Below are positions 33,063-43,800 of a DNA stretch of 64,000 nucleotides, in pieces. Position 1 is the first letter of the stretch, and the number at the start of each line of letters is the position of its first letter. The notes under the pieces were generated by a model, which ran no database searches, had not been told where the DNA came from, and worked only from the letters and a program-made list of their open reading frames with translations. Source of the stretch: Clostridia bacterium (GTDB lineage: Bacteria > Bacillota > Clostridia > TANB77 > CAG-508); assembly GCA_017515985.1 (NCBI GenBank), contig JAFWDV010000005.1, positions 1 to 64,000 of the forward strand, read 5' to 3'. The position numbers were made by a program, and so were the translations under genes.

Positions 33063-35663
33063 TTAATGTGATTTTTGTGATTTTCTATCCTCATATGATA
33101 ACTGAACTTCTAAAATTAAATCTTCGTTATCAGTTTTGAAAGCTTTTAAATCACCCTTCGTTATATTTGGGCTAAGCTCAGCTGCTTTATTTATAGTGTT
33201 TATTACCCAGTTCTTTGTATGATTAGTACCTCTTACATATTTCTGATTTCCATTAAAAGTATTTCTTGAAGTTGCTGTACCTATCAAATCCATTTCACTT
33301 CCAGGATTATTAATTTGCTCTAAAATAATTTTTAGTGGTAAGATGTATGTTCTTCCATCAATTCCTTCAAGAAATCCTATCTTCTTCTCAATAATTGGGA
33401 TTATAACGTATCCGTCAAAAACTGGACACTTTTCAGCGTTAATTTTAATAATGTCTTTTGCCCCTAATCTCTTATAAAATTCTTTTATAAGACTATTATC
33501 GATTCCAATAGAATCGCTTGAAACCTGTTTTTTAGGCTTATGTGTTTTATTACTTTGGCTTACGCTTACAGGTTGTGGTTTAAATAAATAATCTATTGGC
33601 TTACCACTAACTCCTTTACCTTTTAGCTTTTCAACATCTAATCCAAGGTTATAATGGTCATCAATTTCATCAGCTTCTTCTTTAGAAATAACACCGGCAT
33701 TTACCATATCATATAGCTCGGAATATGTTAAATCTTGAGATAAATACATATTTAGTAAAGTTTTCTCTTTCTCAGATTTTTTTCCTAAACCTGTTTTAAT
33801 ATCATCTTTAACCATTGCTAAATCTTCATAACTTATAACTCCGTAACGCGTCATCTTAATAAGCTCAATTGTTGAATATAAGCCTGAAATAACACTCGCA
33901 TTCATACCTTTGTTAATATAATCGATTGCTTTTTCCTCAAAATCATCTTCGAAAATTTCAATAATAGCATCCTGAGAAATCAATCCATTATTATAAAAAT
34001 TGATAAGAGTTGATTCGCTTTTTTTGTTATCATAATAGTATTCTACAAATTTCTTTTCAGGAATATTAGCTTTAGCAAGAGTAGTTTCAGATAAAAATCC
34101 AATAGTATAAAGGTATAATAACTTATCACACGCTTTACTATCAGCAGACCCTTCCGTGCTTGCTTGAACAAAATTTACAACTTCATTTTCAAGATTTAGT
34201 CCATTTTCCATATATATTCGTTTTAAATCTTTACAATAAAACTTTAGCTCAATATCGCTTAAACTTTTACCAAGCTCTTCAATCACAAGCGATGGTGTAA
34301 AAAATTCAATAATTTTATTATCAGCTATACCCGGAATAACATCAAGCTCTGCAGCTATTTTACGCTGCTCATCGGCGTAATAGTATTTTATTATGGTTTT
34401 TGTATGTATATAGTTCATTTTTAATAAGCTTTGAACTTCATCGAAAGAAAAATAGCTTTTTTCGAAAAATTCCCAAATCAATTTGCTATTACTTCCGTGT
34501 TGAATATTTCTTTTATGCATCAATTTCAATATTTTCATTTTCGAATCTTTATCCATTTTTGCTAAAAGAATATCTTCCATCTTTATGTATTTTGCAAAAG
34601 CTGCATCATTTATTTTTTTATTTGCATATAATTTTATTATTTCTATTTTATCTAAGTACTTTAGAAGCTCTGAATTTTCTCTATTTTCATAGTACTTTAA
34701 TATTTCTCCTCTATCTACACTTTTTATAAGCTCCTCTTCTGTGGTATATCCGCACTTTATAAGCTCATTTACTACGTTTTTACGCTCTACAATTGATTCA
34801 GGCTGTTGCAAAATAAACTCACGGATTTTATCCTTACCAACAATATTATTTAAAATCCACATTATATTTTGGTCACTAATAGACTTTACATGGAAAATTG
34901 TTTTTAAAAGCTCCTCTAAATAACAATGCTTTTTGCATACTGTAGCCATGTATGCATATATTTCTCCATCCACATCATCAACCGAATCAGTTGCCACCGA
35001 TTTTAAAGTATCGATAATTATTTGAGTATTTTCATCCATTACTTTAAAATAGTTTGAATTAATTTTATCTCTGTATATATCGTTAATAGCTGCTATCATG
35101 AATGAAATCATGTAAAAATCGCTGTTAAGTAGATTAATATATAATCTCATCAAATTTTCTTTGAATTCTTCAGAATCTTCATCTATTTCTATATCTTGAG
35201 CTTTGGCAATCTTCTCATCATCAATTTTTTCCTTTTTTCTTGATTCGTAATAGATTCTAATCATTTTCTTATTAACTTCATCAAGCTCTTTAAGCTCCTG
35301 ATACTGCCCCATAAATGTATATAAATATGCTTTTCTAATGCTATCAAATATAGAAACACGAGCCTTAACATCATTTACTAAAACTCCTAAAACCTCAAAT
35401 ACCATAAATGATATCGTTTTAGTTTTTCCTGTTTTTGGGTCAATTCCTTTTATATCTATTCTATCTGGAAAGACAGTTACATTTGACTTCGAATATCCGT
35501 ATTCTCTTATAAAATTATCTTCTTCTTCTAGTTGCGCTCTGGTTTTTCCTTGTGTTACAACGATATCATCAACATCTGGATCTCCAGAAATTATTGCATT
35601 ACCAACACCTAAAACAATTTTTTTTCTTTGCTCTTCATTTTCTGGTAATAATATTTTTTCCAT
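33063..35663 (-). CDS. Large helical protein of unknown function, paralogue 2
   Basis: 866 residues, same architecture as the gene downstream. It has an N-terminal domain of about 140 residues (GDPDVDDIVVTQGKTRAQLE), helical repeats with LINFYNNGLISQDAIIEIFED, GYTTEEELIKSVDRGEI, YDMVNAGVISKEEADEID, and a C-terminal domain with KCPVFDGYVIIPIIEKKIGF and DGRTYILPLKIILEQINNP. The strongest conservation between the paralogues is in the C-terminal domain, suggesting a shared binding function. A promoter with extended -10 lies at 35703-35731 and GGGGG stands before the ATG. The helical repeat unit with NxGxISxEEA pattern suggests a scaffold, but this is inference. Confidence 0.7.
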   Translation of the reverse strand: MEKILLPENEEQRKKIVLGVGNAIISGDPDVDDIVVTQGKTRAQLEEEDNFIREYGYSKSNVTVFPDRIDIKGIDPKTGKTKTISFMVFEVLGVLVNDVKARVSIFDSIRKAYLYTFMGQYQELKELDEVNKKMIRIYYESRKKEKIDDEKIAKAQDIEIDEDSEEFKENLMRLYINLLNSDFYMISFMIAAINDIYRDKINSNYFKVMDENTQIIIDTLKSVATDSVDDVDGEIYAYMATVCKKHCYLEELLKTIFHVKSISDQNIMWILNNIVGKDKIREFILQQPESIVERKNVVNELIKCGYTTEEELIKSVDRGEILKYYENRENSELLKYLDKIEIIKLYANKKINDAAFAKYIKMEDILLAKMDKDSKMKILKLMHKRNIQHGSNSKLIWEFFEKSYFSFDEVQSLLKMNYIHTKTIIKYYYADEQRKIAAELDVIPGIADNKIIEFFTPSLVIEELGKSLSDIELKFYCKDLKRIYMENGLNLENEVVNFVQASTEGSADSKACDKLLYLYTIGFLSETTLAKANIPEKKFVEYYYDNKKSESTLINFYNNGLISQDAIIEIFEDDFEEKAIDYINKGMNASVISGLYSTIELIKMTRYGVISYEDLAMVKDDIKTGLGKKSEKEKTLLNMYLSQDLTYSELYDMVNAGVISKEEADEIDDHYNLGLDVEKLKGKGVSGKPIDYLFKPQPVSVSQSNKTHKPKKQVSSDSIGIDNSLIKEFYKRLGAKDIIKINAEKCPVFDGYVIIPIIEKKIGFLEGIDGRTYILPLKIILEQINNPGSEMDLIGTATSRNTFNGNQKYVRGTNHTKNWVINTINKAAELSPNITKGDLKAFKTDNEDLILEVQLSYEDRKSQKSH

Positions 35664-35702
35664 AATTGTTTACTACCCCCGTGAATAAAAGTTATAATCT
35701 GT

Positions 35703-35731
35703 ATTATATCATATTTCAAGGCTTAAGTAAA
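35703..35731 (-). promoter_or_regulatory. Promoter of the paralogue operon
   Basis: On the minus strand TTTACT (35726-35731), 17-base spacer ending TGA, TATAAT (35703-35708). Confidence 0.6.
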
Positions 35732-35753
35732 CTGCTTATGGTGAGTTTGTAAC

Positions 35754-35788
35754 AAAAAAACAGTATAGTAAAAACTATACTGTTTTTT
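35754..35788. terminator. Bidirectional-type terminator of the 35799 gene
   Basis: AACAGTATAGT/ACTATACTGTT stem with a 4-base loop and T/A runs on both sides. Confidence 0.9.
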
Positions 35789-35798
35789 ATAAAATCAA

Positions 35799-37280
35799 TT
35801 ATCTTTCATTTTCAAAACTTTCAGATTTAACTTTGTTTTGAGTATAATAACTTTGATTTTCTGTTTGTTTATTTATATTTTTTTCAATACTTTCTATGCT
35901 CATTTCAGTCCATCCGGTATCTCCTGAACCTGGTGTTAATGATAATAAAACGCTTGTGTTAATTTTACTTTCATCAACATTATTTTCACTTGCAAGCTCC
36001 ATTATAGTTTGCTTTACATCGGTATCCTTAGCATGTTTAACACCAAGAACCTTGCCATCGTATATAAACGCTACACTATCTATATAATATTCGGTAGCTG
36101 GTCTCCACGAAACAGCCCCAATTGCATAGCAATTTCCGCCACCTAGGCAATTTGAAGTATATTGTGTTCCATCTGATACATGAACTTTATCGCCCACTTT
36201 TATAGAAACTGTTGTATTATCCTTTTTATTATCTTCAGGCTTATCTATGTCATCATCAATAATCTGATCATGCTCTATAGTTGGCTCAGTATAACTTTCT
36301 GTTGGCTCAAATATAGTATCAGGCTCTTCTGTAGCAACTTCTGTCTGTATCGTTGTAGCTTCTGTTATTGTACTATGTCTTTCATCAGGATTTGTAATAT
36401 CCGTGTAGCTATTTTCAGAAACAGTTTTTTCCATGCTCTGGTGACAAAAATAGCCTGCTAGTCCTGATAGCGCAATCGTTCCAATCATTGGTATTATTGC
36501 ATACCAAGGTGCTTTCTTCTTATCCTTAATAACATGTGCCGCACTACCAGTGTTTTTAATTAATCTTTTTGTATATAGTTTATCCTTAGGTAAAAGCTCA
36601 TCAGAAGGAATTTCATCAATTCCTCTTATATCATATACAATATTATAATTATCGCAATCTATGCTATATGTCGTCTCACCTACTACTTTGTATACATATT
36701 TTTTGGCCATAGCAGGGCTCTTCTTAGCAAGCAACAACACAATATGAGGATCACATTCGCGCAAAGCTTTTTTTCTTTTTTTATCTAATCCATCAAAAAT
36801 GTAATCAAAAATTTGGGAATTGCTAATATTTGATTTAATATAATGCTCCTTCATCGTTTTTTTTATCCTAGGAGGATTTTTAAAAACCATACTTCCATCA
36901 AAATAATAACAATTATTTTGTGCTTCATATCTAACTGAGTGATTTTGTACACTACACTGTTTTGAATATGCCTCCATCTTTCTTGTACGTATTTTTTGGA
37001 TAGTAACCGCTCTTAATTGCTCTTCTCTTTCTTGCCATTCTTGCTCTTGTAATCGTTTTGCAATTTTTGCTTTTCTCTGAGCATCCACTTTTCTTGACGC
37101 TCTTTCTATTTTTTCAGCAAGCTCCGCCTCTTCAATAGATTTTTTTATTTTTTTTACTGATTCTGATACGGCTTCCTTTCTTCTTCTTGAGAGCTCTTCT
37201 AAGGTATACGCCCTAATAGATTCATCTATATCTTCCTGAACTGAACTTCGTATTGATTTAATTGGATCATTAATACTCAT
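35799..37280 (-). CDS. Single-pass membrane protein with cytoplasmic coiled coil and extracellular domain
   Basis: 493 residues. Residues 1-110 form a highly charged coiled coil rich in K, R and E. Residues about 115-225 are globular (FDYIFDGLDKKRKKALRECD). One membrane segment near 263-284 (WYAIIPMIGTIALSGLAGYF) is followed by a Thr/Glu-rich linker and an outer domain (about 365-470) with KVGDKVHVSDGTQYTSNCLG and WRPATEYYIDSVAFIYDGK, perhaps SH3-like. No family recognised. With the large paralogues just downstream it may form a system that links cytoplasm and surface. AAGGTG lies before the ATG. Confidence 0.65.
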   Translation of the reverse strand: MSINDPIKSIRSSVQEDIDESIRAYTLEELSRRRKEAVSESVKKIKKSIEEAELAEKIERASRKVDAQRKAKIAKRLQEQEWQEREEQLRAVTIQKIRTRKMEAYSKQCSVQNHSVRYEAQNNCYYFDGSMVFKNPPRIKKTMKEHYIKSNISNSQIFDYIFDGLDKKRKKALRECDPHIVLLLAKKSPAMAKKYVYKVVGETTYSIDCDNYNIVYDIRGIDEIPSDELLPKDKLYTKRLIKNTGSAAHVIKDKKKAPWYAIIPMIGTIALSGLAGYFCHQSMEKTVSENSYTDITNPDERHSTITEATTIQTEVATEEPDTIFEPTESYTEPTIEHDQIIDDDIDKPEDNKKDNTTVSIKVGDKVHVSDGTQYTSNCLGGGNCYAIGAVSWRPATEYYIDSVAFIYDGKVLGVKHAKDTDVKQTIMELASENNVDESKINTSVLLSLTPGSGDTGWTEMSIESIEKNINKQTENQSYYTQNKVKSESFENER

Positions 37281-37319
37281 TCTGATTCACCTTATTACAT
37301 CCTTTCGCTCCTAAGTATA

Positions 37320-38699
37320 TTAAAATTTTATTCTGTCACTTAACCACTTATTCAAATCATCAATTGAAATTCTAACTTGTTCCATAGTATCCCTATCTCT
37401 TACTGTAACTTGATTATCCTCTAAAGTATCAAAATCAACAGTTACACAGTATGGAGTACCTATTTCATCTTCTCTTCTATATCTCTTTCCTATACTTCCA
37501 GCTTCATCGTAATCAGTCATAAAATAAGGAGATAGCTTATCATAAACTTCCATAGCCTTATCACCTAGCTTTTTAGAAAGTGGTAAAACAGCTACTTTAA
37601 ATGGTGCAAGAGCTGGGTGTAAATGTAGAACTGTACGAACATCACCCTCAGCTATTTCTTGCTCTTCGTACGCGTTGCATAAAAATGCAAGCATAGCTCT
37701 ATCGCAACCAAGTGATGGTTCAACAACATAAGGAATGAATTTCTCGTTTGTTTCAGGATCTAAATAATTCATATCTTGTTTTGAAAATTCCATATGTTTC
37801 TTTAAATCATAATCAGTTCTATCAGCGATACCCCAAAGTTCGCCCCATCCAAATGGAAATTTGAATTCAATATCTGTTGTTCCATTACTATAGAAAACAA
37901 GCTCTTCTTTAGCATGCTTTCTTAATCTAATATTTTCTTCCTTCATTCCAAGGTCTTTAAGCCATTTTTGACAGAAATTTTCGAAATACTCAAACCACTC
38001 TAAATCTTTTCCTGGCTCGCAGAAAAACTCATATTCCATTTGCTCGAACTCTCTTGTTCTGAAAGTAAAATTACCTGGTGTAATTTCATTTCTAAATGCT
38101 TTACCAATTTGACCAATTCCCATAGGTATTCTTTTTCTTGTTGTTCTCATAATATTCTTGAAATTAACAAATATACCTTGGCAAGTTTCTGGTCTAAGAT
38201 AAATTTCTGAAGATGAATCTTCTGTTACTCCTTGATATGTTTTATACATTAAATTAAACTGTCTAATATTAGTAAAATCATGTTTACCGCAGTTTGGACA
38301 ATTAATTCCATGTTCATCTATAAATTTAACAAGATCTTCGTTTGACATACCGTCACCGCAAATATCCTGTCCATTTTCTTCTCCCCATGCTTCAATTAGT
38401 TTATCGGCTCTATGTCTAGTTTTACATGCTTTACAATCAATTAATGGATCTGTAAAGCTATCCAAATGACCTACAGCCTTCCATACAGTTGGGTTCATAA
38501 GAATAGCTGCATCAACTCCTACAGAGTCATTACGCTCTTGAATGAATTTCTTCATCCATGCCTTCTTAACATTATTTTTCATTTCAACACCTAAAGGGCC
38601 GTAATCCCAGCTATTAGCTAAGCCACCATAAATTTCAGACCCTGGGTATATAAACCCTCTGTTCTTACATAAACTTACAATTTTTTCCATTTCTACCAT
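37320..38699 (-). CDS. glyS: Glycyl-tRNA synthetase, single-subunit dimeric type
   Basis: 459 residues from ATG 38699 (AAAGGAGG upstream; the frame extends 20 codons further into the leader). Class II synthetase core with motif 1 region ([20 protein letters not shown]), Zn-finger-like [11 protein letters not shown] and CPNCGKHDF, motif 2 ([21 protein letters not shown]) and motif 3 ([13 protein letters not shown]). The anticodon-binding domain is C-terminal. It charges tRNA-Gly. A T-box leader upstream controls it by uncharged tRNA. Confidence 0.96.
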   Translation of the reverse strand: MVEMEKIVSLCKNRGFIYPGSEIYGGLANSWDYGPLGVEMKNNVKKAWMKKFIQERNDSVGVDAAILMNPTVWKAVGHLDSFTDPLIDCKACKTRHRADKLIEAWGEENGQDICGDGMSNEDLVKFIDEHGINCPNCGKHDFTNIRQFNLMYKTYQGVTEDSSSEIYLRPETCQGIFVNFKNIMRTTRKRIPMGIGQIGKAFRNEITPGNFTFRTREFEQMEYEFFCEPGKDLEWFEYFENFCQKWLKDLGMKEENIRLRKHAKEELVFYSNGTTDIEFKFPFGWGELWGIADRTDYDLKKHMEFSKQDMNYLDPETNEKFIPYVVEPSLGCDRAMLAFLCNAYEEQEIAEGDVRTVLHLHPALAPFKVAVLPLSKKLGDKAMEVYDKLSPYFMTDYDEAGSIGKRYRREDEIGTPYCVTVDFDTLEDNQVTVRDRDTMEQVRISIDDLNKWLSDRIKF

Positions 38700-38739
38700 A
38701 AAAAAACCTCCTTTATTTTTTAGCTTCAGACGTTTGTTG

Positions 38740-38767
38740 AAATTTGGGGACGGACTCATTTTTTTAA
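38740..38767. repeat. GGGACGGACTCA-type repeat half
   Basis: AAATTTGGGGACGGACTCATTTTTTT, a single arm of the palindrome complete at 49664-49709, in the glyS leader between the T-box terminator and the start codon. Confidence 0.7.
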
Positions 38768-38802
38768 GTCAAACTTAAAATTATAAATTCGCTCACAAAG
38801 CA

Positions 38803-39037
38803 ACAAAAAACGCCCTCCAGCTTATAAAGCTAGGGACGAATAATATTTTCCGCGGTTCCACCCTAATTGATAACATGCGTGATGCTATCCTCTTTTTTAA
38901 GTACTCCAAAGTTCCACATATACTTCCTATTGCTATATTTCACCATACTATAGCTCTCTTTGAATATTCCATATATTCACTCTTTATCATTGCACCTTTA
39001 ATGGTAGCATTTTATCATATTTTTGAAAAAAGTGCAA
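38803..39037 (-). promoter_or_regulatory. T-box riboswitch and promoter of glyS
   Basis: On the minus strand TTGCAC (39032-39037), 17-base spacer ending TGA, TAAAAT (39009-39014). The T-box sequence AGGGTGGAACCGCGG lies at 38850-38864 and can form the antiterminator; the terminator stem (38811-38838) is followed by TTTTTT (38803-38810 region). An uncharged tRNA pairing with the T-box would favour read-through. The position 150 bases before glyS fits Gly; the specifier codon was not resolved by eye. Confidence 0.9.
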
Positions 39038-39116
39038 CACTAACTTGTAAAATTAAACTTTATTTCAGTTTTTTAATATTTTAGAAGCTTATACTAGAAA
39101 CAAATTCAACTGAAAA

Positions 39117-39160
39117 TAAAAAAATCTCCACCACATAGTTTTACCTAGTGATGGAGAGCT
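39117..39160 (-). terminator. Intrinsic terminator of the 39168 gene
   Basis: CTCCATCAC..CTATGTGGTGGAG stem (39124-39157) followed by seven T on the minus strand. Confidence 0.9.
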
Positions 39161-39167
39161 TCGGTTG

Positions 39168-40100
39168 TTAGTAAATGACTTTATTCATTTCAACCAAAGC
39201 TAAATCGGCAGAAAATGAGATGTACTCCCTGTATTTATCAAACAGATAATCTGGTCTAAGGCCAGTAATATCTGATAATACATACAGATTTACACCTCGG
39301 CGAAGGGCTGTCACAATAAACGTGTCCCTAATTTCGGAATGCGTATACTTGTACCTGAAATCCTTGAAAAAGCTATTCCTCATGTAGTATTGCATAGTCC
39401 TCGGCTCGCAGATACTTGTGGAATTAGACAAAACATAAAAGTCTTCCTTAGCGAATTTAGCATACTTAGACATTCTTTTAGCCAATTCCTTATTAATTGG
39501 AATACGCCTTTGGTTAGTTAAGTCGCTAATCTCGATAATTGTCTTAGCTTCGCCGTCAATAGGATTAGGATTACGATATCGACAAACAGCTCTAGTAACA
39601 GTAAGTACTCTGTTTACCAAATCAACATCCTCCCACCTTAGGGCGCATAGCTCGCTGACAGACAATCCTGTATACAGGATAATCAGGATTCCGAGTTTCC
39701 GGGGCTCTTCAAAGCTAACGTCATCTTTTGCAACAGATATAATTTTCTTCACATCCGTGCTAGAAACAACAGTTACTTTACTTCTTTTTTCACTGCTGTA
39801 CACTCCTTCGATACCGCCACGATAGTAGAGATTTACTGCCCTAATTAAGGTCAGATAATTGTTTACGGTTACCGAAGAATAGCCATCGTTTGTAAAAGAC
39901 TCCTTCAGAGCCTCCAGATACTCTTTCCGTGTCACGTACTCTATGGAGTTTTCGCCAATTTTCGGCAAAATCCTCTCAAGAAGAGCAGTCTTGTACTGAG
40001 AAAGAGAGCTTTCTTTTACCTTCCCTTCCTTCGTAGAAAGCCACTCAAGAGCAACCCGCCTGAAAGTGTCCTTACCTCTGCCATTTTTTCCTTTAGCCAT
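39168..40100 (-). CDS. Tyrosine-recombinase-fold protein with altered active site
   Basis: 310 residues. The N-terminal core-binding domain (EWLSTKEGKVKESSLSQYKT) and C-terminal catalytic-fold domain are clear. Family motif TGLRxSEL reads TGLSVSEL, so the first catalytic Arg is Ser. In the second box (THSEIRDTF) Arg is kept but the His is shifted by one and the following His is Asp. The LGH motif is TGL. The nucleophile position YREYI keeps Tyr. The protein probably binds DNA but may not recombine. It is GC-rich with its own promoter, hairpin leader and terminator. No partner att site was found. Confidence 0.8.
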   Translation of the reverse strand: MAKGKNGRGKDTFRRVALEWLSTKEGKVKESSLSQYKTALLERILPKIGENSIEYVTRKEYLEALKESFTNDGYSSVTVNNYLTLIRAVNLYYRGGIEGVYSSEKRSKVTVVSSTDVKKIISVAKDDVSFEEPRKLGILIILYTGLSVSELCALRWEDVDLVNRVLTVTRAVCRYRNPNPIDGEAKTIIEISDLTNQRRIPINKELAKRMSKYAKFAKEDFYVLSNSTSICEPRTMQYYMRNSFFKDFRYKYTHSEIRDTFIVTALRRGVNLYVLSDITGLRPDYLFDKYREYISFSADLALVEMNKVIY

Positions 40101-40227
40101 AATTAATGCTCCTTTCGATTAGTTTTTTGGCCAATTTATCTTCTGTGCAACCATCGCATATAGTCATTTTGCGATGCATTGCTACATATGATATAACTAT
40201 TATATCATATTATGTAAATTAAATCTA
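40101..40227 (-). promoter_or_regulatory. Promoter and leader of the recombinase-like gene
   Basis: On the minus strand TATAAT (40199-40204) preceded by TGA; the -35 (TAGATT, 40222-40227, 17-base spacing) is weak. The leader has a CATCGC/GCGATG hairpin flanked by GCAA/TTGC, and AAAGGAG stands before the ATG. Confidence 0.6.
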
Positions 40228-40277
40228 CTTTAATATGACATAATTTTCCGTTTTTTACACCTTATGTTACTTTTTAT

Positions 40278-40369
40278 TTATCCACAGGGTTGTGGATAAT
40301 GTGGATAACTCTGTGAATAGTTATTTCTACTGATGTTGATTTTTAATGTTATGCACATAGTTTTCCACA
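40278..40369. other. Cluster of DnaA boxes
   Basis: Perfect TTATNCACA sites at 40278-40286 (TTATCCACA), 40291-40299 and 40300-40308 (both TGTGGATAA on the plus strand), and 40349-40357 (TTATGCACA). One-mismatch sites are at 40312-40320 (TGTGAATAG) and 40361-40369 (TTTTCCACA). It is the only notable content of the 399-base gap between the recombinase-like gene and the DUF1294 gene, apart from promoter and repeat. The cluster is A/T-rich on the flanks. It resembles a DnaA-binding cluster, not necessarily an origin. Confidence 0.75.
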
Positions 40370-40422
40370 TAAAAAATAAGGTCTTTTTTTAATTAATTAT
40401 GTATATTTTTTATTTTAAATTT

Positions 40423-40494
40423 AGGGACGGACTCATTTTTTAAAGTTTACAGAATCTAATATTACTGTCTACTTTAAATTTTGAGTCCGTCCCT
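40423..40494. repeat. GGGACGGACTCA inverted repeat with spacer
   Basis: Arm AGGGACGGACTCA (40423-40435) and inverted arm TGAGTCCGTCCCT (40482-40494) around a 46-base spacer rich in A and T. Confidence 0.75.
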
Positions 40495-40498
40495 ATTT

Positions 40499-40777
40499 TT
40501 AAAGTTTAACAAAAAAGTAAATTAAAGTTGCTATCTCAGCAATTGTTATTAGTGGGAAGCCTATTTGAAACTTAGGTTTTTTAGTTTTATGATGAAATAC
40601 AATCATTCCAAGTATTCCACCAATTCCACCTCCAAATAGAACAAGTGTAAATAGTGCTGATTCTTGGATTCTCCATGAACCTCTTTGCGCCTTCCACTTA
40701 TCTAGTCCCATTGCTAAGAACGTGATGATGTTTATTGCAATCAAATATATTATAAAATTTCTTAGATAATCATTCAT
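40499..40777 (-). CDS. DUF1294 family membrane protein
   Basis: 92 residues from ATG 40777 (GAGGGAGAAG upstream). Three hydrophobic segments and the DUF1294 signature AMGLDKWKAQRGSWRIQESAL, followed by GGGIGGILGM and HHKTKKPKF. The family (PF06961) is conserved, of unknown function, and integral to the membrane. It is upstream of no obvious partner; polC ends the next operon. Confidence 0.88.
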   Translation of the reverse strand: MNDYLRNFIIYLIAINIITFLAMGLDKWKAQRGSWRIQESALFTLVLFGGGIGGILGMIVFHHKTKKPKFQIGFPLITIAEIATLIYFFVKL

Positions 40778-40855
40778 TATATATCTTCTCCCTCTTATAT
40801 TTTTTATACATACAAATTGCATACATTATACATCATATTAAAGAAAAAATCAAAA

Positions 40856-43800
40856 CTATAATTCATCAAATATGCTTAATTGATTGCTTTGGCTCATTCC
40901 TTCCAAGCAACCTGTTGTCTTAAGTACTTCGATTGCTTTATCACCAATTTTAGCTCTAATCTTTAAATCATCAATCGACATGAATTTACCTTCTTTTCTG
41001 GCTTCTACTAATCCAACAGCTGCAACAGTACCAAATCCCGGTATTTTATTGAATGGTGGTCTAACCCCATCGTTTTCAACTATAAAGTTTGTAGCATGTG
41101 ATTTATATAAATCAACTGGTAAAAATTTCAAACCTCTTTCGTAGAACTCAATTATTAGCTCTAAAACAGAATACATATCCTGCTCAGTTTTACTTGCACT
41201 ATTACCTTTAAGCTCTATTTCCTTCATCTTATTTTTGGCTCTTTCCTTACCATTACACATAACATCCGCATCAAAACCATCTGCTCTGATTGTAAAGTAA
41301 GCTGCATAATAAGCCTTTGGAATATGTACCTTATACCATGCAATTCTAAATGCATTCGTAACATACGCTGCAGCATGGGCTTTAGGGAACATGTATTTTA
41401 TTTTTTCACACGATTTAATATACCATTCTGGCACATCATGCTCCCTCATCATCGATTTAAAACTTTCCCACTTTTCAGGATCTTTCAATGCTTTTCCTTT
41501 ACGTACTGTTTCCATTATTTTAAAAGCAGGATTTGGTGGAACACCCATTTTTATCAGATAAATCATTATATCATCACGACAACATATAGAATTTTGTAGT
41601 GTCGTAGTTCCTTCTTCAATTAAAGTTTGGGCATTTCCAAGCCACACGTCTGTACCATGTGATAAACCTGAAATTCTAATAAGCTCATCAAATGTTGTTG
41701 GTTTAGTATCCACTAGCATTCCTCTAACAAATTTAGTACCAAACTCTGGAATACCAAAGCTACCAACTTTGCTCTTTATTTGCTCTGGTGTAACACCTAA
41801 GGCTTCTGTTGAACAGAAAATAGACATTGTATCCTTATCATCCAGTGGAACTTTCGTAGGATCCATACCAGTTATATCATAAAGCATTCTTATCATGGTA
41901 GGATCATCATGGCCAAGTATATCAAGCTTAAGCAAGTTTTGGTCAATTGAGTGATAATCGAAGTGTGTTGTTATAATATCTGATTCCGGATCATCAGCAG
42001 GGTGCTGTACAGGTGTAAATTCAAATATTTCCCTGCCCTTAGGCACAACTATAATTCCACCTGGATGCTGCCCTGTTGTTCTTTTTATTCCTGTACACCC
42101 CTGGGCAATTCTTGCCGTTTCGCAATTGTTAACAACAACTCCTCTTTCCTCATAATATTTTTTTACATAACCAAACGCAGTTTTTTCTGCTACTGTACCT
42201 ACAGTACCAGCTTTAAATGTAGTACCTTTTCCAAATATAACTTCCGTGTATTTATGGGCCTTTGCCTGATACTCTCCTGAGAAGTTTAAATCGATATCTG
42301 GCTCTTTGTCTCCATTAAATCCTAAGAAGGTTTCAAAAGGAATATCCATTCCATCTTTGGCCAATCTATGACCGCATTCAGGACACATTTTATCTGGTAA
42401 ATCAAATCCATTTCCATAGCCATAATCCGTAAAATCCGAGTAATGACAATTAGGACATCTATAGTGAGGAGGCAATGAGTTAACCTCCGTAATACCTGTC
42501 ATGTTAGCAACAAATGATGAACCAACAGATCCTCTGGAACCTACAATATATCCATCATCATTTGATTTCCATACCAGTTTCTGCGCAATGATGTACATTA
42601 CGGAGAATCCATTGCTAATTATAGAATTAAGCTCTTTTTCCAAACGCTCCTCAACTATTTGAGGCAAGTTCTCACCATATAATTCATGCGCCTTATTGTA
42701 AGCAATTTCCTTAATCGTTTGCTCACAATTATTAATGTATGGCGGACACTTTTCTGGTGATATTGGACTAATTCTCTCACACATATCTGAAATTTTATTT
42801 GTGTTTGTTACAACAACTTCATATGCTTTCTCATCACCTAAATATGAGAATTCATCAAGCATTTCTTCAGTAGTTCTTAGGTATAATGGTGCTTGCTCAT
42901 CGCTATCTTCATAGCCTTGGCCTGCCATTAATATACGCCTATATATTTCATCTTGTGGATCCATAAAGTGAACATCACAAGTTGCAACAACAGGTTTATC
43001 AAGCTTTTCACCAAGATCTACAATCTTTTTATTTATATCTTGCAAAGCTTTTGTATCTGGAACTGTACCATTTCTAACCATAAACATATTATTCCCGATT
43101 GGTTGTATTTCAAGATAATCATAATCTTTAGCAATTTCTTCAATTTCTTCGTCAGATTTGCCAGCTATAATTGCTCTATATAATTCCCCAGCCTCACAAG
43201 CACTACCTAAAATAAGACCTTCAGAGTATTTCTTATACAATGATTTCAATATACGAGGCTTCTTGTAAAAGTAGTCCAAATGTGAATATGATACCAATTT
43301 ATATAAATTCCTTAAGCCTACATAATTCTTAGCTAGAATGATTGCATGATAGCTTGGTAGCTTTTTGTATTCATCTTTCTTTAGATACTCGGCAACAGCA
43401 ACTTTATCAAAATCTTCAATTTTCTTTGCGCCTCTTTCTTTTAGCATATCAATCATTATTTTGAATACTTTTACTGTTGTATCAACATCATCTAAAGCTC
43501 TATGAGCCACTTCAACTTTAATGCCAAGGTTTTCAGCAATAATACCTAGTTTATATTTCTTATAATCAGGAAATAAATCTTTCGCAAGCCTTAGCGTATC
43601 AACATAAGTATTTTCAAATTTTAAACCTAGTTGTTTACAGTTATATTTTAAAAATCCAACATCAAAATCTGCATTATGTGCAACTACTACAGAATCACCA
43701 ATAAAATCAAGTGCCTTTGGTAAGATTTCTTTTATTGTAGGAGCATCTTGCACCATCTCATCAGTAATATGTGTAACATCAATAACCTCTTGTGGAATCG

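Noticed and set aside
38875..39084. A plus-strand reading frame in the glyS leader
   Set aside because: It is the complement of the T-box and promoter and has no ribosome binding site.
40278..40369. Chromosomal origin of replication at the DnaA-box cluster
   Set aside because: dnaA and dnaN are not nearby and gene orientation is minus on both sides; kept only as a DnaA-binding cluster.
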